64,000 nucleotides of DNA from Methylobacterium radiodurans (lineage in GTDB: Bacteria > Pseudomonadota > Alphaproteobacteria > Rhizobiales > Beijerinckiaceae). Within the stretch, counting starts at the first letter, position 1, and every line of letters begins with the position of its first letter. The notes beneath the pieces were generated by a model. The model was given only the letters and a program-made list of their open reading frames with translations, was not told the DNA's origin and searched no databases. The position numbers and the translations under genes were made by a program. The stretch is from NCBI RefSeq assembly GCF_003173735.1, contig NZ_CP029551.1:1998501-2062500 (forward strand), in the 5' to 3' direction. This document shows positions 33,360 through 42,993 of the stretch, in pieces.

Positions 33360-36300
33360 CCAGTTGCCGGCGTCTCGGGCCTCGACCACCAGCGGCACCC
33401 GCAGCGTCAGGGCCGGGGCGGGCGCCTGCTCCATCACCGCGGCGATCACGGGGAGCGCCCGGGCGACCTCGCCCTCGGGCGCCTCGAAGACCAACTCGTC
33501 GTGCACCTGCAGCAGCATGCGCGCCTCGATCTTCTCGGCGGCGAGCGCGCCCTCCATCCTGGCCATGGCGCGCCGGATGATGTCGGCGGCCGTGCCCTGG
33601 ATCGGCGCGTTGATCGCCTGCCGCTCCACGCTCGCGCGCTCTTGCGGGTTGTTCGAGCGGATTTGCGGGTAGTGGCAGACCCGGCCGAACAGGGTGGTGA
33701 CGTAGCCCTTGTCGCGGCAGAGGCGCTTCGTCGTGTCGATGTAGTCCCGGATGCCGGGGAAGCGCTCGAAATATTGCTTGATGAAGGCCGAGGCCTCGGC
33801 CTGGCCGATGCCGAGCCGGTCGGCGAGGCCGAAGGCCGAGATGCCGTAGATGATGCCGAAATTGATGGTCTTGGCCCGCCGCCTGAGATCCGGCGTCATA
33901 TCGGAGAGCGGCACGCCGAACATCGCCGAGGCGGTGGCCGCGTGGATGTCGATGCCCTCCGCGAAGGCCTCGCGCAGCTGCGGCACGTCCGCGATGTGGG
34001 CCAGGATGCGCAGCTCCACCTGGCTATAGTCGGCCGAGATCAGCCGGTTGCCGGGGGCGGCCACGAAGGCGCGGCGGATGCGCCGGCCTTCTTCCGTGCG
34101 GATCGGGATGTTCTGCAGGTTCGGATCGGAGGAGGAGAGCCGGCCCGTCGTGGTGGCGGCGAGCGAGAACGAGGTGTGGACCCGGCTCGATTCCCGGTCG
34201 GCATGGGCCTGGAGCGCGTCCGTGTAGGTCGATTTCAGCTTCGAGAGCTGGCGCCACTCCAGGATCTTCTTCGGCAGCTCGTGTCCGGCCTGTGCCAGCT
34301 CCTCCAGCAGCGTCGCGGGGGTCGCCCACTGGCCGGACGGCGTCTTCTTGGCGCCGGGCAGGCCCATCTTGCCGAACAGGATGTCGCCGATCTGCTTCGG
34401 GGAGCTGACCGAGAACTTCTCCTGCGCGTCCTCCTGGATCTCCTCCTCCAGGCGCGCGAGCGTCTGCGAGAAGTCGCCGGACAGCCGGCTCAGCATGTCG
34501 CGATCGACCCGGATGCCCGCCCGCTCCATCCGGGCGATCACCGCGATCAGCGGGCGCTCCAGGGTCTCGTAGACGGCGACCCGCCGCTCGGCGACGAGGC
34601 GCGGCTTCATCATGCGCCAGAGGCGCAGGGTCACGTCGGCGTCCTCGGCCGCGTAGGCGGTGGCTCTGTCGATCGCGACCTTGTCGAAGGTCACCTTGTT
34701 GCGGCCGGTGCCGGCCACGTCCGCGAAGGTGATCGGCTGGTGGCCGAGATGGCGCCGGGCGAGTTCGTCCATGCCGTGCCCGCCCTTGCCGGCGTCGAGC
34801 ACGTAGGAGATCAGCATCGTGTCGTCGAAGGGCGCCACCTCGATCCCGTGGCGGGCGAGCACCAGCCAGTCGTATTTCAGGTTCTGGCCAACCTTCAGGA
34901 CGCCCGGATCCTCGAGCAGGCCCTTCAGGCGCTTCAGCGCGGCGGCGGGGTCGATCTGGCCGGCTACGCGCCGGAACTCGCCGGTGGCCTGCTTCGCCGT
35001 GCCGAAGAGGTCGCCCTCGCCCGCGCCCTCGACCGGCGCGACATGCTCCAGCGGGATATAGGCGGCCCGCCCCGGCGCGGTGGCGAGCGAGACGCCGACG
35101 AGGCCGGCATGGTGCGCGTCGAGGTCGTCGGTCTCGGTATCGACCGCGACGATTCCGGCCTCCCGCGCCTCCGCGATCCAGGCGTCGAGATGTTCGAGCG
35201 TGCGGATCGTCTCGTAGGATTCCGTGTCGAAGGGCTTGACCGACTCCGCCGCGCGGGCCGCCACGAGGCCACCGGGCGTCGGCTCGGGCGGGGCCCTGTT
35301 GCGGGGTGCCGCATCCGGCAGGTCGAACGCGGCGAAGGGATCGACCTCGCCGCCCTCCGGCGGCGCGGCGCCCGGCGCGCGCTCAGGCCCCGCCGCCGCA
35401 GTCTCGGGATCGGGCGGCACGGCATCGCCGAAGAACGGCACCGCGTCGCTGCCGCCCTCGGCGTTGGCGTAGCCGTGCGCCCTGGCGCCCGGCAGCAGGC
35501 GCGGGTCGGGCCGCACCGCCTCCGGATCGACATGGAGCATCTGGGCGATGCGCCGCGTCAGCGTGTTGAACTCCATCGCCTTGAGGAAGCCGACCAGCCG
35601 CTCCGGGTCGGGGGCGGGCAGCGCCAGGGCGTCGAGCGGCACGGGGACGGGCACGTCCTCCATCAGCGCCACGAGCCTTCGCGAGAGCTTGGCCTGGTCG
35701 ATGTTGGCGAGCAGGGTCTCGCGGCGCTTGGGCTGCTTGATCTCGCCCGCCCGCTCCAGCAGCGCCTCCAGGCTGCCGAACTCCTTGATCAGCGCGGCCG
35801 CCGTCTTCAGGCCGATGCCCGGCACGCCCGGCACGTTGTCGGAGGTGTCGCCGATCAACGCCAGCGCGTCGCCGATCTGGTTCGGCTGCAGCCCCTCCCA
35901 CTTGGCGACGATCGCCTCGACGTCGAGGTTGCGCTCGGGCCGGTAGCCCGGCTTGCCCTTGGCGCCCGATTCGAAATCGTAGAAGCGCACGAGGGGGCCC
36001 ACGAGCTGCATCAGGTCCTTGTCGGAGGACACGATGATGACGCCCGCGCCCCGCGCCTCCGCCTGCCGCGCGTAGGTGGCGATGAGGTCGTCGGCCTCGT
36101 AGCGCTCCAGCTCGATCGCGTGCAGGCCGAAGGCGCGCACCGCGTCGCGCATCAGCGGCATCTGCCGCTTGAGGTCGTCCGGCGCGTCCGGGCGGTGGCC
36201 CTTGTAGTCCGGGAACATCTCCTTGCGGAAAGACCCTTCCGACTTGTCGAAGACGATGCCGAGATGGCTGGGCTTCGTGCCGGCCGCGCCGTCCTGAAGG

Positions 36301-36518
36301 AACTGCGCGATCTTGGTGCAGAACAGCCGCACCGCGCCGGTCGGCAGCCCGTCCGAGGGCCGGGAATTGTACTTCTGGTCTTGGTTGATCGACTGGAAAT
36401 AGGCCCGGAAGATGAAGGACGAGCCGTCCACCAGGATCACTTGGTCGCCGGGGCCGACCGGCTTGCCCGCGCCTCCCTCGGCAGTCTCGCTCGGCTGGGT
36501 CTCGGTCTTCGCGCTCAT
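33345..36518 (-). CDS. polA: DNA polymerase I
   Basis: This gene encodes a 1057-residue DNA polymerase I with all three activities, used in Okazaki fragment maturation and repair. Residues 25-320 are the 5'-3' nuclease (LVDGSSFIFRAYF, GDTSDNVPGVPGIG). Residues 435-640 are the 3'-5' proofreading exonuclease with its acidic residues intact (AVDTETDDLD near 455, and YAAEDADVTLRLW). The C-terminal polymerase has motif A SADYSQVELRILAHI (near 826), motif B RRAKTINFGIIYGISAFG (near 878) and motif C QVHDELVFEAP (near 1003). It is longer than E. coli PolA (928) because of a Pro/Ala/Glu-rich linker of about 100 residues between the two nucleases. The start chosen is MSAKTE; an ATG 18 bases upstream is also in frame. 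Confidence 0.96.
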   Translation of the reverse strand: MSAKTETQPSETAEGGAGKPVGPGDQVILVDGSSFIFRAYFQSINQDQKYNSRPSDGLPTGAVRLFCTKIAQFLQDGAAGTKPSHLGIVFDKSEGSFRKEMFPDYKGHRPDAPDDLKRQMPLMRDAVRAFGLHAIELERYEADDLIATYARQAEARGAGVIIVSSDKDLMQLVGPLVRFYDFESGAKGKPGYRPERNLDVEAIVAKWEGLQPNQIGDALALIGDTSDNVPGVPGIGLKTAAALIKEFGSLEALLERAGEIKQPKRRETLLANIDQAKLSRRLVALMEDVPVPVPLDALALPAPDPERLVGFLKAMEFNTLTRRIAQMLHVDPEAVRPDPRLLPGARAHGYANAEGGSDAVPFFGDAVPPDPETAAAGPERAPGAAPPEGGEVDPFAAFDLPDAAPRNRAPPEPTPGGLVAARAAESVKPFDTESYETIRTLEHLDAWIAEAREAGIVAVDTETDDLDAHHAGLVGVSLATAPGRAAYIPLEHVAPVEGAGEGDLFGTAKQATGEFRRVAGQIDPAAALKRLKGLLEDPGVLKVGQNLKYDWLVLARHGIEVAPFDDTMLISYVLDAGKGGHGMDELARRHLGHQPITFADVAGTGRNKVTFDKVAIDRATAYAAEDADVTLRLWRMMKPRLVAERRVAVYETLERPLIAVIARMERAGIRVDRDMLSRLSGDFSQTLARLEEEIQEDAQEKFSVSSPKQIGDILFGKMGLPGAKKTPSGQWATPATLLEELAQAGHELPKKILEWRQLSKLKSTYTDALQAHADRESSRVHTSFSLAATTTGRLSSSDPNLQNIPIRTEEGRRIRRAFVAAPGNRLISADYSQVELRILAHIADVPQLREAFAEGIDIHAATASAMFGVPLSDMTPDLRRRAKTINFGIIYGISAFGLADRLGIGQAEASAFIKQYFERFPGIRDYIDTTKRLCRDKGYVTTLFGRVCHYPQIRSNNPQERASVERQAINAPIQGTAADIIRRAMARMEGALAAEKIEARMLLQVHDELVFEAPEGEVARALPVIAAVMEQAPAPALTLRVPLVVEARDAGNWQEAH

Positions 36519-36630
36519 CGGGCCTTCGCGTCGCATCGCCAGGGGCCCTGTCTAGTGCCGTTCCCGCCTGCGGGAAACGGGGGCCGGGGCCGCGGGGCCG
36601 GGCATCCTGCGCCCGGTGCTCCGCTCACTG

Positions 36631-37812
36631 TCAGACCCCGTCGACCGGGTCGGCATCGATGCGCACCCGCAGGATCGCGTAGGGCGGCCTTTGCAGGTCC
36701 TGCCCGGCGTTGAATTCCGGCCGGCGGTTCACCTGCGCGGCCGAGATGTAGAGCCAGCGCTCCGGTGTGATCCAGAAGGTGTCGGCCCAGACCAGCCGGT
36801 CGTCTGCGGCCAGCACCGTGATCCGCCCGTCCGGATCGCGCCGGCCCACCGCGTTGTGCTCCTGCAGGCTCAGGTAGACCCGGTCCTTCGAGTCGGTGGT
36901 CAGGCCGCCCGTCAGGCCCTTCTCGCCGAGATCCTTCACGCTGGCGGCGACCATCGCGTCGCTCGCCCCCGGATCGAGCAGGGCGGCGGTGTCGACCGCG
37001 TAGAGGTGCCGGGCCATGAGCGGCGCGTAGTAGAGCCGCGCCCCGTCCGGGCTGAGCGCGATGCCGTTGGCGCCGCCCTTCGGGCTCTGCGGCGGACCGT
37101 CTCCCTTGGTCTGCATCACCGGCCGCCGCTCGACGAACTTGACGACGCCCTTCTGCGACTGCGTGCTGGCGTGCTCGGCCAGCCGCCGCAGCACCAGCCC
37201 GCTCGTGAGATCGACGGCCAGGATCGCGCCCTTCCCGTCCTGGCCCTGGTCGGTGATGTAGGCGACGGGCCGTCCGTTCAGCCGTCCGACCCGCAGGTCG
37301 TTCAGCGAGGAGGTCGGCGAGACACCGGAATCGAGCGGCACAACGCGCGCGATTCGGTTCGTGCCGATGTCGATCTGGACGAGCTTGGCGCCGCCCGGAA
37401 CCGGCGCGCCCTTGCCCTCGGGCAGGCCGGCATCGAGCAGCCAGAGCGTGTCGTCACGGTCGAAGACGCCGTTCGGGACGTGGAACAGGCTCGCCTGCGG
37501 GCGCTTCGGGTCCGGCCGGTTGCTCTCGGCATCGGGATAGGGGCGGACGGAGCCGTCCGGCATCACCTCGCCCACAGTCACCGGCACGTCGGCGGTGAAG
37601 CGCGGCATCATCACGAAGACCCGGCCCCCGCGCGCGATCGCAAGGCCGGTCGGCGTCGAGGGTGCGTCGGCGAGGTGGGCGAGTTCGAGCGCGCCGACCG
37701 GGCGGCTCGGGCTGGCGGTCCGCGCCTCGGATCTCGCGCGGGCGGGGCCCGCCGCGCCGGCCGCGAGCGCGACGAGGCCGGAGCCGATCAGGTGGCGGCG
37801 GTCGATGGGCAA
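36631..37812 (-). CDS. Exported MRJP/yellow-family beta-propeller protein
   Basis: This gene encodes a 393-residue exported protein of the major royal jelly/yellow family, six-bladed propellers related to gluconolactonases. The N-terminus IDRRHLIGSGLVALAAGAAG with ARA at the end looks like a twin-arginine signal. Typical elements are NGVFDRDDTLWLLDAG, SSLNDLRVGRLNGRPVAYITD, GANGIALSPDGARLYYAPL and GGLTTDSKDRVYLS. Bacterial members have no settled function; lactone hydrolysis or ligand binding is possible. It is 10 bases downstream of an SMP-30-type propeller gene on the same strand, so the two are probably one operon acting on the same kind of periplasmic compound. Confidence 0.85.
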   Translation of the reverse strand: MPIDRRHLIGSGLVALAAGAAGPARARSEARTASPSRPVGALELAHLADAPSTPTGLAIARGGRVFVMMPRFTADVPVTVGEVMPDGSVRPYPDAESNRPDPKRPQASLFHVPNGVFDRDDTLWLLDAGLPEGKGAPVPGGAKLVQIDIGTNRIARVVPLDSGVSPTSSLNDLRVGRLNGRPVAYITDQGQDGKGAILAVDLTSGLVLRRLAEHASTQSQKGVVKFVERRPVMQTKGDGPPQSPKGGANGIALSPDGARLYYAPLMARHLYAVDTAALLDPGASDAMVAASVKDLGEKGLTGGLTTDSKDRVYLSLQEHNAVGRRDPDGRITVLAADDRLVWADTFWITPERWLYISAAQVNRRPEFNAGQDLQRPPYAILRVRIDADPVDGV

Positions 37813-37822
37813 GCGGCTCTCC

Positions 37823-38791
37823 TCAGGCCTTGAGGTCGATGGCGTGGATCGCGTGGGACGCGGCGATGTAGAGGCGCCCGCCCGCGCCGAACGCCATGTT
37901 GGCGGCGACCACCGGCGTGGCGATGCGCCCGAGCGGGGTCCCGTCCGGGTGGTAGATCCGCACCCCGTCGATGCAGGCGGCGAAGAGGTGCCCGCGCGCG
38001 TCGACCTTCAGTCCGTCCGGCACCCCGGCCTCCAGTTCGGCGAAGACGCGGTGACGCCCGAGCCGGCCGCCCTCGACCGGGAAGGCCAGGATCGCCCGGC
38101 CGCCCTCGGGGTTCAGGGCGGCGCCGGATTCGCTGACGTAGAGGGTGCGCCCGTCCGGCGCGAAGGCGAGACCGTTGGGCTGGTCGAGCACGTCGGTCAT
38201 CGCCTCGACCCGGCCCGGCTCGGGGACCCGGTAGACCCGGCGCGCCGCCTGCTCGGGCTCGGCCTGGATGCCCTCCTCGGGCTCGGTGATGCCGTAGATG
38301 GGATCCGTGAACCAGATCGCGCCGTCGGGTCCCTCGACGGCGTCGTTCGGCGAGTTCAGCTTCCGCCCGTCGTAGGAATCGGCCAGCACCGTGAGGGAGC
38401 CGCCCGGCTCGCGCCGCACCACGCGCCGCCCGCGGTGCTCGCAGGTGACGAGCCGGCCCTGCCCGTCGAGGGTGTTGCCGTTGGCATTGTTGGAGGGCGC
38501 CCGGAGGGTCGCGGGCCGGCCGGGCGCGGGCTCCGGACCCAGCACGAGGATGCGGTTCGCCTTCACGTCGCTGAAGACGAGGCCGCCGAGCGCCGGGGCC
38601 CAGCACGGCCCCTCGCACCAGCGCCCCTCGGCGTAGAGGGTCGCGAGGTCCGCCTCCGGATCGACGATGGCCGCGAGGCGCGGATCGTCGACCCGGACCA
38701 CGGGCGCGGCACGGGCGGGGCTGCCGGCCAGGGCGCCTGCGCAGAGCGCGAGGCTCGCCTTGAGGAGCGTGCGTCTGTCGAACTGCGGCAT
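37823..38791 (-). CDS. Exported SMP-30/gluconolactonase-family protein
   Basis: This gene encodes a 322-residue six-bladed propeller of the SMP-30/gluconolactonase/LRE family. FDRRTLLKASLALCAGALAG followed by ARA is a good twin-arginine signal peptide. The divalent-metal ligands of the family are present: Glu in CEGPCW, Asn in SPNDAVEG, Asn in QPNGLAFAPDG and Asp in PDGLKVDARG. It should hydrolyse a sugar lactone or similar ester in the periplasm. It leads a two-gene unit with the MRJP-like gene and diverges from the ParA-type gene, with 266 bases between them. The natural lactone cannot be named from the sequence. Confidence 0.88.
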   Translation of the reverse strand: MPQFDRRTLLKASLALCAGALAGSPARAAPVVRVDDPRLAAIVDPEADLATLYAEGRWCEGPCWAPALGGLVFSDVKANRILVLGPEPAPGRPATLRAPSNNANGNTLDGQGRLVTCEHRGRRVVRREPGGSLTVLADSYDGRKLNSPNDAVEGPDGAIWFTDPIYGITEPEEGIQAEPEQAARRVYRVPEPGRVEAMTDVLDQPNGLAFAPDGRTLYVSESGAALNPEGGRAILAFPVEGGRLGRHRVFAELEAGVPDGLKVDARGHLFAACIDGVRIYHPDGTPLGRIATPVVAANMAFGAGGRLYIAASHAIHAIDLKA

Positions 38792-39057
38792 CGATCTCCC
38801 GATCGCTCTCCCGTCGGTCGGGATGCCGGCCCAACGCGCGGGAGCGCGGCGCGATCCGGTAACCGTGCCGCCGACACTGAGCCGGCCCCTGCAATCCGCG
38901 CCGTGGGGCGCGACTTGATCCGGGATGGATCGTTCGGGAATACAGTCCCGTCACGCCGGGCAGCGCACGGGCAAACGCCGCGCATCGGAGCGGGCCGGGG
39001 AGCAGGGGGCGGAGCGGTCGGGATGAAGGCCAGGGGGGATCTGGGTGGACGGCCGGC

Positions 39058-39729
39058 GTGAACGGGGACACCCTTCGAAGCGCCTCCGCCGGCCTGCGGG
39101 TGATCGCCCTCGCGGTGCAGAAGGGCGGAACCGGCAAGACCACGCTCGCGGCCTCGCTCGCGGTCGCGGCGGCCCAGGCCGACGAGCGGGTGACGCCCTT
39201 CGACCTCGACCCGCAGGGCTCGCTCGCGGGCTGGGGCGCCATGCGGGCGCGGGGCAACCCGGCGGTGGACCGGATCCAGCCCTGGGAGATCGCCCAGCTG
39301 CCGGAGATCCTCGGCCAGGCGGCCGAGCAGGGCGTGACACTCGCGATCCTCGACACCGCCGGCTCAGGCTCGGGCGGCGCGGCGCTGGCGCTCCGGCTCG
39401 CCGACCTCGTGCTGATCCCGATCCGCCCATCCCGCCTCGACCTGATGGCGGCGCAGCCGACGATCCGGGCCATGGCGGGGCAGGGCATGCGCGACCGGGT
39501 GGCGCTGGTGCTCAACCAGTGCCCGCCCCCGCCCTCGCCGCGCACCGGCCTCTATGCCCGGCAACTGGCGACCCTCGGCGTGCTGGCGGATCCGGCGATG
39601 ATCCAGCGGGTCGATCACCAGGACGCCCTGGCGCTCGGTGCCGGCGTCACCGAGCAGGCACCCGGCGGTCTCGCCGCCGAGGAGATCCGGACCCTGTGGG
39701 CCTGGGTCGCGCGCCGGATCGGCCGCTAA
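39058..39729 (+). CDS. Orphan ParA-family ATPase
   Basis: This gene encodes a 223-residue P-loop ATPase of the ParA/MinD group. The deviant Walker A KGGTGKTTLAA is near residue 22, the switch I DLDPQGSLAGW near 50, and the Walker B equivalent LAILDTAGS near 96. These proteins dimerise on ATP and move cargo over the nucleoid or membrane. There is no parB, minE or plasmid gene beside it, so it is not the chromosomal parAB pair. It starts with GTG, and no ATG is available nearby. Its partner and cargo are unknown. The neighbouring genes on both sides are on the minus strand, so it stands alone. Confidence 0.85.
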   Translation: MNGDTLRSASAGLRVIALAVQKGGTGKTTLAASLAVAAAQADERVTPFDLDPQGSLAGWGAMRARGNPAVDRIQPWEIAQLPEILGQAAEQGVTLAILDTAGSGSGGAALALRLADLVLIPIRPSRLDLMAAQPTIRAMAGQGMRDRVALVLNQCPPPPSPRTGLYARQLATLGVLADPAMIQRVDHQDALALGAGVTEQAPGGLAAEEIRTLWAWVARRIGR

Positions 39730-39799
39730 GCGCTTTCCGCCGAGGTGAATGCCGGACCGGCGAAGCGCGCGTCCAAACAAGGAAAGATTCCGGCGGGCC

Positions 39800-41185
39800 T
39801 CAGGCCCCGCCGAAGGCCGAGAGGATGCGCGCCCAGGAGCGCGTGCCCTTGTGGAAGCTGCGCACGTCGTACTTCTCGTTCGGCGAGTGGATGCGGTCGT
39901 CGTCGAGCGCGAAGCCGATCAGCAGGGTGTTGAGCCCGAGGATCCGCTTGAAGTCGCCCACGATCGGGATCGAGCCGCCGGCTCCCACCGTCACGGCCTC
40001 GGCCCCCCATTCCTGCGCGAGTGCCGCCTTGGCGAGGCCGAGTTCGGGCATGTCGAAGGGCAGGCTCACCGCCCGCGAGCCCTTGTAGGTGACGACCTCG
40101 ACCCGGCAATCGGCCGGCACGCGCGCCCGCACGAAGGCCTCGAAGTTGCGCGCCAGCGCCTGCGGGTCCTGGTCGTCCACGAGGCGGAACGACACCTTGG
40201 CGGAGGCTTCGCTCGCGATCACCGTCTTGGTGCCCTCTCCGGTGTAGCCGCCGATGATGCCGTTGACGTCGCAGGCGGGGCGCGACTGGATCAGCTCGAT
40301 CGGCATGCGGCCGCGCTCGCCCGCCGGCTCCTTCAGGCCGATCGGCCCCAGGAACTTCTCAGGCGTCAGGCCGAGGCCGCGCCACTGCTCGATCACCTCG
40401 GGCGGGCGCTCGTGCACGCCGTCGTAGAAGCCCGGCACCGTCACGCGCCCGTCCGCGTCGTGGAGATCGGCCAGGATCTTGGACAGGACGTGGATCGGGT
40501 TGCGCGCGGCACCGCCGAAGAAGCCCGAATGCAGGTCTCGGTCGGCGCAGGTGACCTTCACCTCGAAGTAGCACAGGCCCCGGAGCGAGGTGGTGATGGC
40601 GGGCGTGTTCGCGTCCCACATGCTGGTGTCGCAGACGAGCACCACGTCCGCGCCGAGCTTGTCCCGGTTCTGCTCGACCCATTCGGGCAGCCCCTGCGAG
40701 CCGTTCTCCTCCGCGCCCTCGACCAGGATGGTGACGCCGCAGGGCAGCTCGCCGGCCATCGCGATATGGGCCCGGCAGGCCTCCACGAAGGTCATCACCT
40801 GGCCCTTGTCGTCGGAGGCGCCGCGCCCGACGATCCGGCGCTGCCCATCCGCGCCCTCGCTGATGCGCGGCTCGAAGGGCGGCGTCTCCCAGAGGCTCAG
40901 CGGATCGACCGGCTGCACGTCGTAGTGACCGTAGAACAGCACGTGCGGGGTGCCGGGCTTCGGTTTGTGGGCGAGCACCACCGGGTGCAGGCTGGTCTCG
41001 TGCACGCCTGTCTCGAAGCCGAGCGCGGTGAGGTCGGCCGCGAGCCAGTCGGCGGCCTTGCGGCACTCGGCGGCGTAGGCCGGGTCGGTCGAGATCGACG
41101 GGATCCTGAGGAACCGGAACAGGCGCTCCAGCGCGTTGTCGAGGTCCTTGTCGATGTCGTTCAGGATCGCGTCGAGCGCCGCCAT
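39800..41185 (-). CDS. M20-family metallopeptidase/dipeptidase
   Basis: This gene encodes a 461-residue zinc peptidase of the M20 family, most like the dipeptidase/carboxypeptidase branch that includes carnosinase. Metal and catalytic motifs are complete: His and Asp in FYGHYDVQPVD, Asp in GRGASDDKGQ, the Glu-Glu pair in EGAEENGSQGL, Asp in VCDTSMWD and the late His in RIHSPNEKYDV. A dimerisation domain sits in the middle (DLHSGFFGGAARNPI). The start chosen, ATG 41185, places the protein at the usual family length; the longer frame from 41335 adds a non-conserved leader. There is no signal peptide, so it is cytoplasmic. It is a single gene between ParA and the aldehyde dehydrogenase operon. 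Confidence 0.9.
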   Translation of the reverse strand: MAALDAILNDIDKDLDNALERLFRFLRIPSISTDPAYAAECRKAADWLAADLTALGFETGVHETSLHPVVLAHKPKPGTPHVLFYGHYDVQPVDPLSLWETPPFEPRISEGADGQRRIVGRGASDDKGQVMTFVEACRAHIAMAGELPCGVTILVEGAEENGSQGLPEWVEQNRDKLGADVVLVCDTSMWDANTPAITTSLRGLCYFEVKVTCADRDLHSGFFGGAARNPIHVLSKILADLHDADGRVTVPGFYDGVHERPPEVIEQWRGLGLTPEKFLGPIGLKEPAGERGRMPIELIQSRPACDVNGIIGGYTGEGTKTVIASEASAKVSFRLVDDQDPQALARNFEAFVRARVPADCRVEVVTYKGSRAVSLPFDMPELGLAKAALAQEWGAEAVTVGAGGSIPIVGDFKRILGLNTLLIGFALDDDRIHSPNEKYDVRSFHKGTRSWARILSAFGGA

Positions 41186-41286
41186 GGGCTGTCTCCGGCT
41201 GAGTGCGTGGTCCGCCACAGGGTTAGCCGATGCACCGGCCGAGCGAAACGGTGGCAGGCCCGCCGCGGCGGTGGCCGGGAACAGGG

Positions 41287-41332
41287 ACAATCTGGAATTG
41301 TTGTGAGGTGAGACCGGGCGCCCGACGCCCGG
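41287..41332. promoter_or_regulatory. Inverted repeats upstream of the aldehyde dehydrogenase operon
   Basis: ACAAT-CTGGA-ATTGT (41287-41301) is a perfect 5-base palindrome with a 5-base spacer, of the size bound by LysR- or TetR-like regulators. Just after it, CCGGGCG/CGCCCGG (41314-41332) forms a hairpin. Both lie in the 260-base divergent gap before the small subunit gene. Confidence 0.35.
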
Positions 41333-41445
41333 CAAACCCGTCCGCTCGCCGTCCGCGCGCCCCTCGGCGCGAGACCCCGCAGCGGATGGAACGCCTTCTT
41401 CTACGGCCGCGACCCGGTCCGCCTCATCGTTCTCGCGAGGTCTCC

Positions 41446-41976
41446 ATGCTCATCGAAAGCGGTTCGCCCGTCGCGGCGGACACGAAGGTCGGCATCAGCC
41501 TGACCATCAACGGCCAGCACCGCGACCTTCAGGTCGCGCCCTGGACCACCCTGCTCGACCTGCTGCGCGAGCATCTCGACCTCACCGGCACGAAGAAGGG
41601 CTGCGACCACGGCCAGTGCGGCGCCTGCACGGTGCTGGTCAATGGCACCCGGGTGAATTCCTGCCTGACTCTGGCGGTGATGAAGGACGGGGCCGAGATC
41701 ACCACGGTCGAGGGGCTGTCCGGCCTCGCCAACGGGGGCGCGGGCACCAACGGCCTGCACCCGATCCAGGAGGCCTTCATCGAGCACGACGCCTTCCAGT
41801 GCGGCTACTGCACGCCGGGCCAGCTCTGCTCCTCGGTCGGCATGATGAACGAGGGCCACGCCCGCTCGCGCGACGAGATCCGCGAGGCGATGAGCGGCAA
41901 CATCTGCCGCTGCGGTGCCTACACCAACATCGTGGACGCGATCGAGGACGTGATGGCCCAGGGAGGCGCCCGATGA
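41446..41976 (+). CDS. Aldehyde dehydrogenase 2Fe-2S subunit (PaoA/YagT-like)
   Basis: This gene encodes the 176-residue iron-sulfur subunit of a xanthine-oxidase-family molybdoenzyme. Eight cysteines bind two 2Fe-2S clusters: Cys53, 58, 61 and 73 ([11 protein letters not shown]) for the plant-ferredoxin type cluster, and Cys119, 122, 154 and 156 (CGYCTPGQ and CRCGAY) for the second. Unlike E. coli PaoA there is no twin-arginine signal peptide: the ATG at 41446 is followed directly by the mature-like sequence, so the enzyme may be cytoplasmic unless a partner carries it. GCGAGG lies upstream. It overlaps the FAD subunit gene by four bases. Confidence 0.93.
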   Translation: MLIESGSPVAADTKVGISLTINGQHRDLQVAPWTTLLDLLREHLDLTGTKKGCDHGQCGACTVLVNGTRVNSCLTLAVMKDGAEITTVEGLSGLANGGAGTNGLHPIQEAFIEHDAFQCGYCTPGQLCSSVGMMNEGHARSRDEIREAMSGNICRCGAYTNIVDAIEDVMAQGGAR

Positions 41977-42986
41977 ACCGCTTCGACTACGTCCGCGCCG
42001 AGACGGTTGCGCAGGCCGTGCAGGCCTTCGCGGGGGCGAACGGCGCGCGCTTCATCGCGGGCGGCACCAACCTGATCGACCTGATGAAGTACGACGTCGA
42101 GCGCCCCGGCCGGCTCATCGACATCACCCGCCTGCCGCTCGGCGAGATCGCGGAGCACGACGGATCCTTGCGGCTCGGCGCGCTCGCCACCAACGCCACC
42201 GTGGCCTACGACGACCGGGTCCGGGCGCGCTACCCGCTGCTCGCCGACGCGATCCTGGCCGGTGCCTCGGCGCAATTGCGCAACGCCGCCTCGACCGGCG
42301 GCAACCTGCTGCAGCGCACCCGCTGCTACTACTTCTACGACACGGGCACGCCCTGCAACAAGCGGCAGCCCGGCTCCGGCTGCCCGGCGATCGGGGGCGT
42401 CAACCGTATCCACGCGATCTTCGGCACGAGTGAGCACTGCATCGCCACGCACCCCTCCGACATGTGCGTGGCGCTCGCCGCCCTGGAGGCCGTGGTGCAG
42501 GTGAGCGGGCCGGAGGGCGAGCGCAGCATCCCCTTCGCCGAGTTCCACCGCCTGCCGGGCGATGCGCCCGAGAAGGACACCAACCTGAGGCCCGGCGAGA
42601 TCATCGTCTCGGTCGACCTGCCCGACCAGGATTTCTCGCGCCACTACACCTATCTGAAGCTGCGCGACCGGCTCTCCTACGCCTTCGCGCTGGTCTCGGT
42701 CGCCGCCGCCCTCGACCTCGACGGCGACGCGATCAGGACCGCCCGACTCGCGCTCGGCGGCGTCGCCCACAAGCCCTGGCGCAACGCGGAGGCGGAGGCG
42801 CTGCTGCAGGGCAAGCCCGCCACCCGCGAGAGCTTCCAGGCCGCCGCCGACCTCGTCGTCGCCGAGGCCAAACCCCAGCACGGCAACGCCTTCAAGGTGG
42901 AACTCGCGCGGCGCGCCATCGTGCGGGGCCTGGAACAGGCCGCCGCCGGCACGCCCCAGTCCGTCACCGACAAGCGCATCCAGTGA
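41973..42986 (+). CDS. Aldehyde dehydrogenase FAD subunit (PaoB/YagS-like)
   Basis: This gene encodes the 337-residue flavoprotein subunit that passes electrons from the iron-sulfur clusters to an acceptor. The FAD site shows as [13 protein letters not shown] near residue 28 and [22 protein letters not shown] near 97. An inserted loop with Cys118, Cys128, Cys137 and Cys156 matches the extra 4Fe-4S cluster known in the E. coli PaoB type and distinguishes it from xanthine dehydrogenase FAD subunits. It starts on the ATGA overlap with the small subunit, and its stop is followed 7 bases later by the large subunit. The three products should form one heterotrimer. Confidence 0.93.
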   Translation: MNRFDYVRAETVAQAVQAFAGANGARFIAGGTNLIDLMKYDVERPGRLIDITRLPLGEIAEHDGSLRLGALATNATVAYDDRVRARYPLLADAILAGASAQLRNAASTGGNLLQRTRCYYFYDTGTPCNKRQPGSGCPAIGGVNRIHAIFGTSEHCIATHPSDMCVALAALEAVVQVSGPEGERSIPFAEFHRLPGDAPEKDTNLRPGEIIVSVDLPDQDFSRHYTYLKLRDRLSYAFALVSVAAALDLDGDAIRTARLALGGVAHKPWRNAEAEALLQGKPATRESFQAAADLVVAEAKPQHGNAFKVELARRAIVRGLEQAAAGTPQSVTDKRIQ

Positions 42987-42993
42987 GCCGCCG

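Noticed and set aside
33264..36713. An 1149-codon plus-strand open frame
   Set aside because: It is antisense to polA and its composition is low-complexity Arg/Gly/Ala, so it is a shadow.
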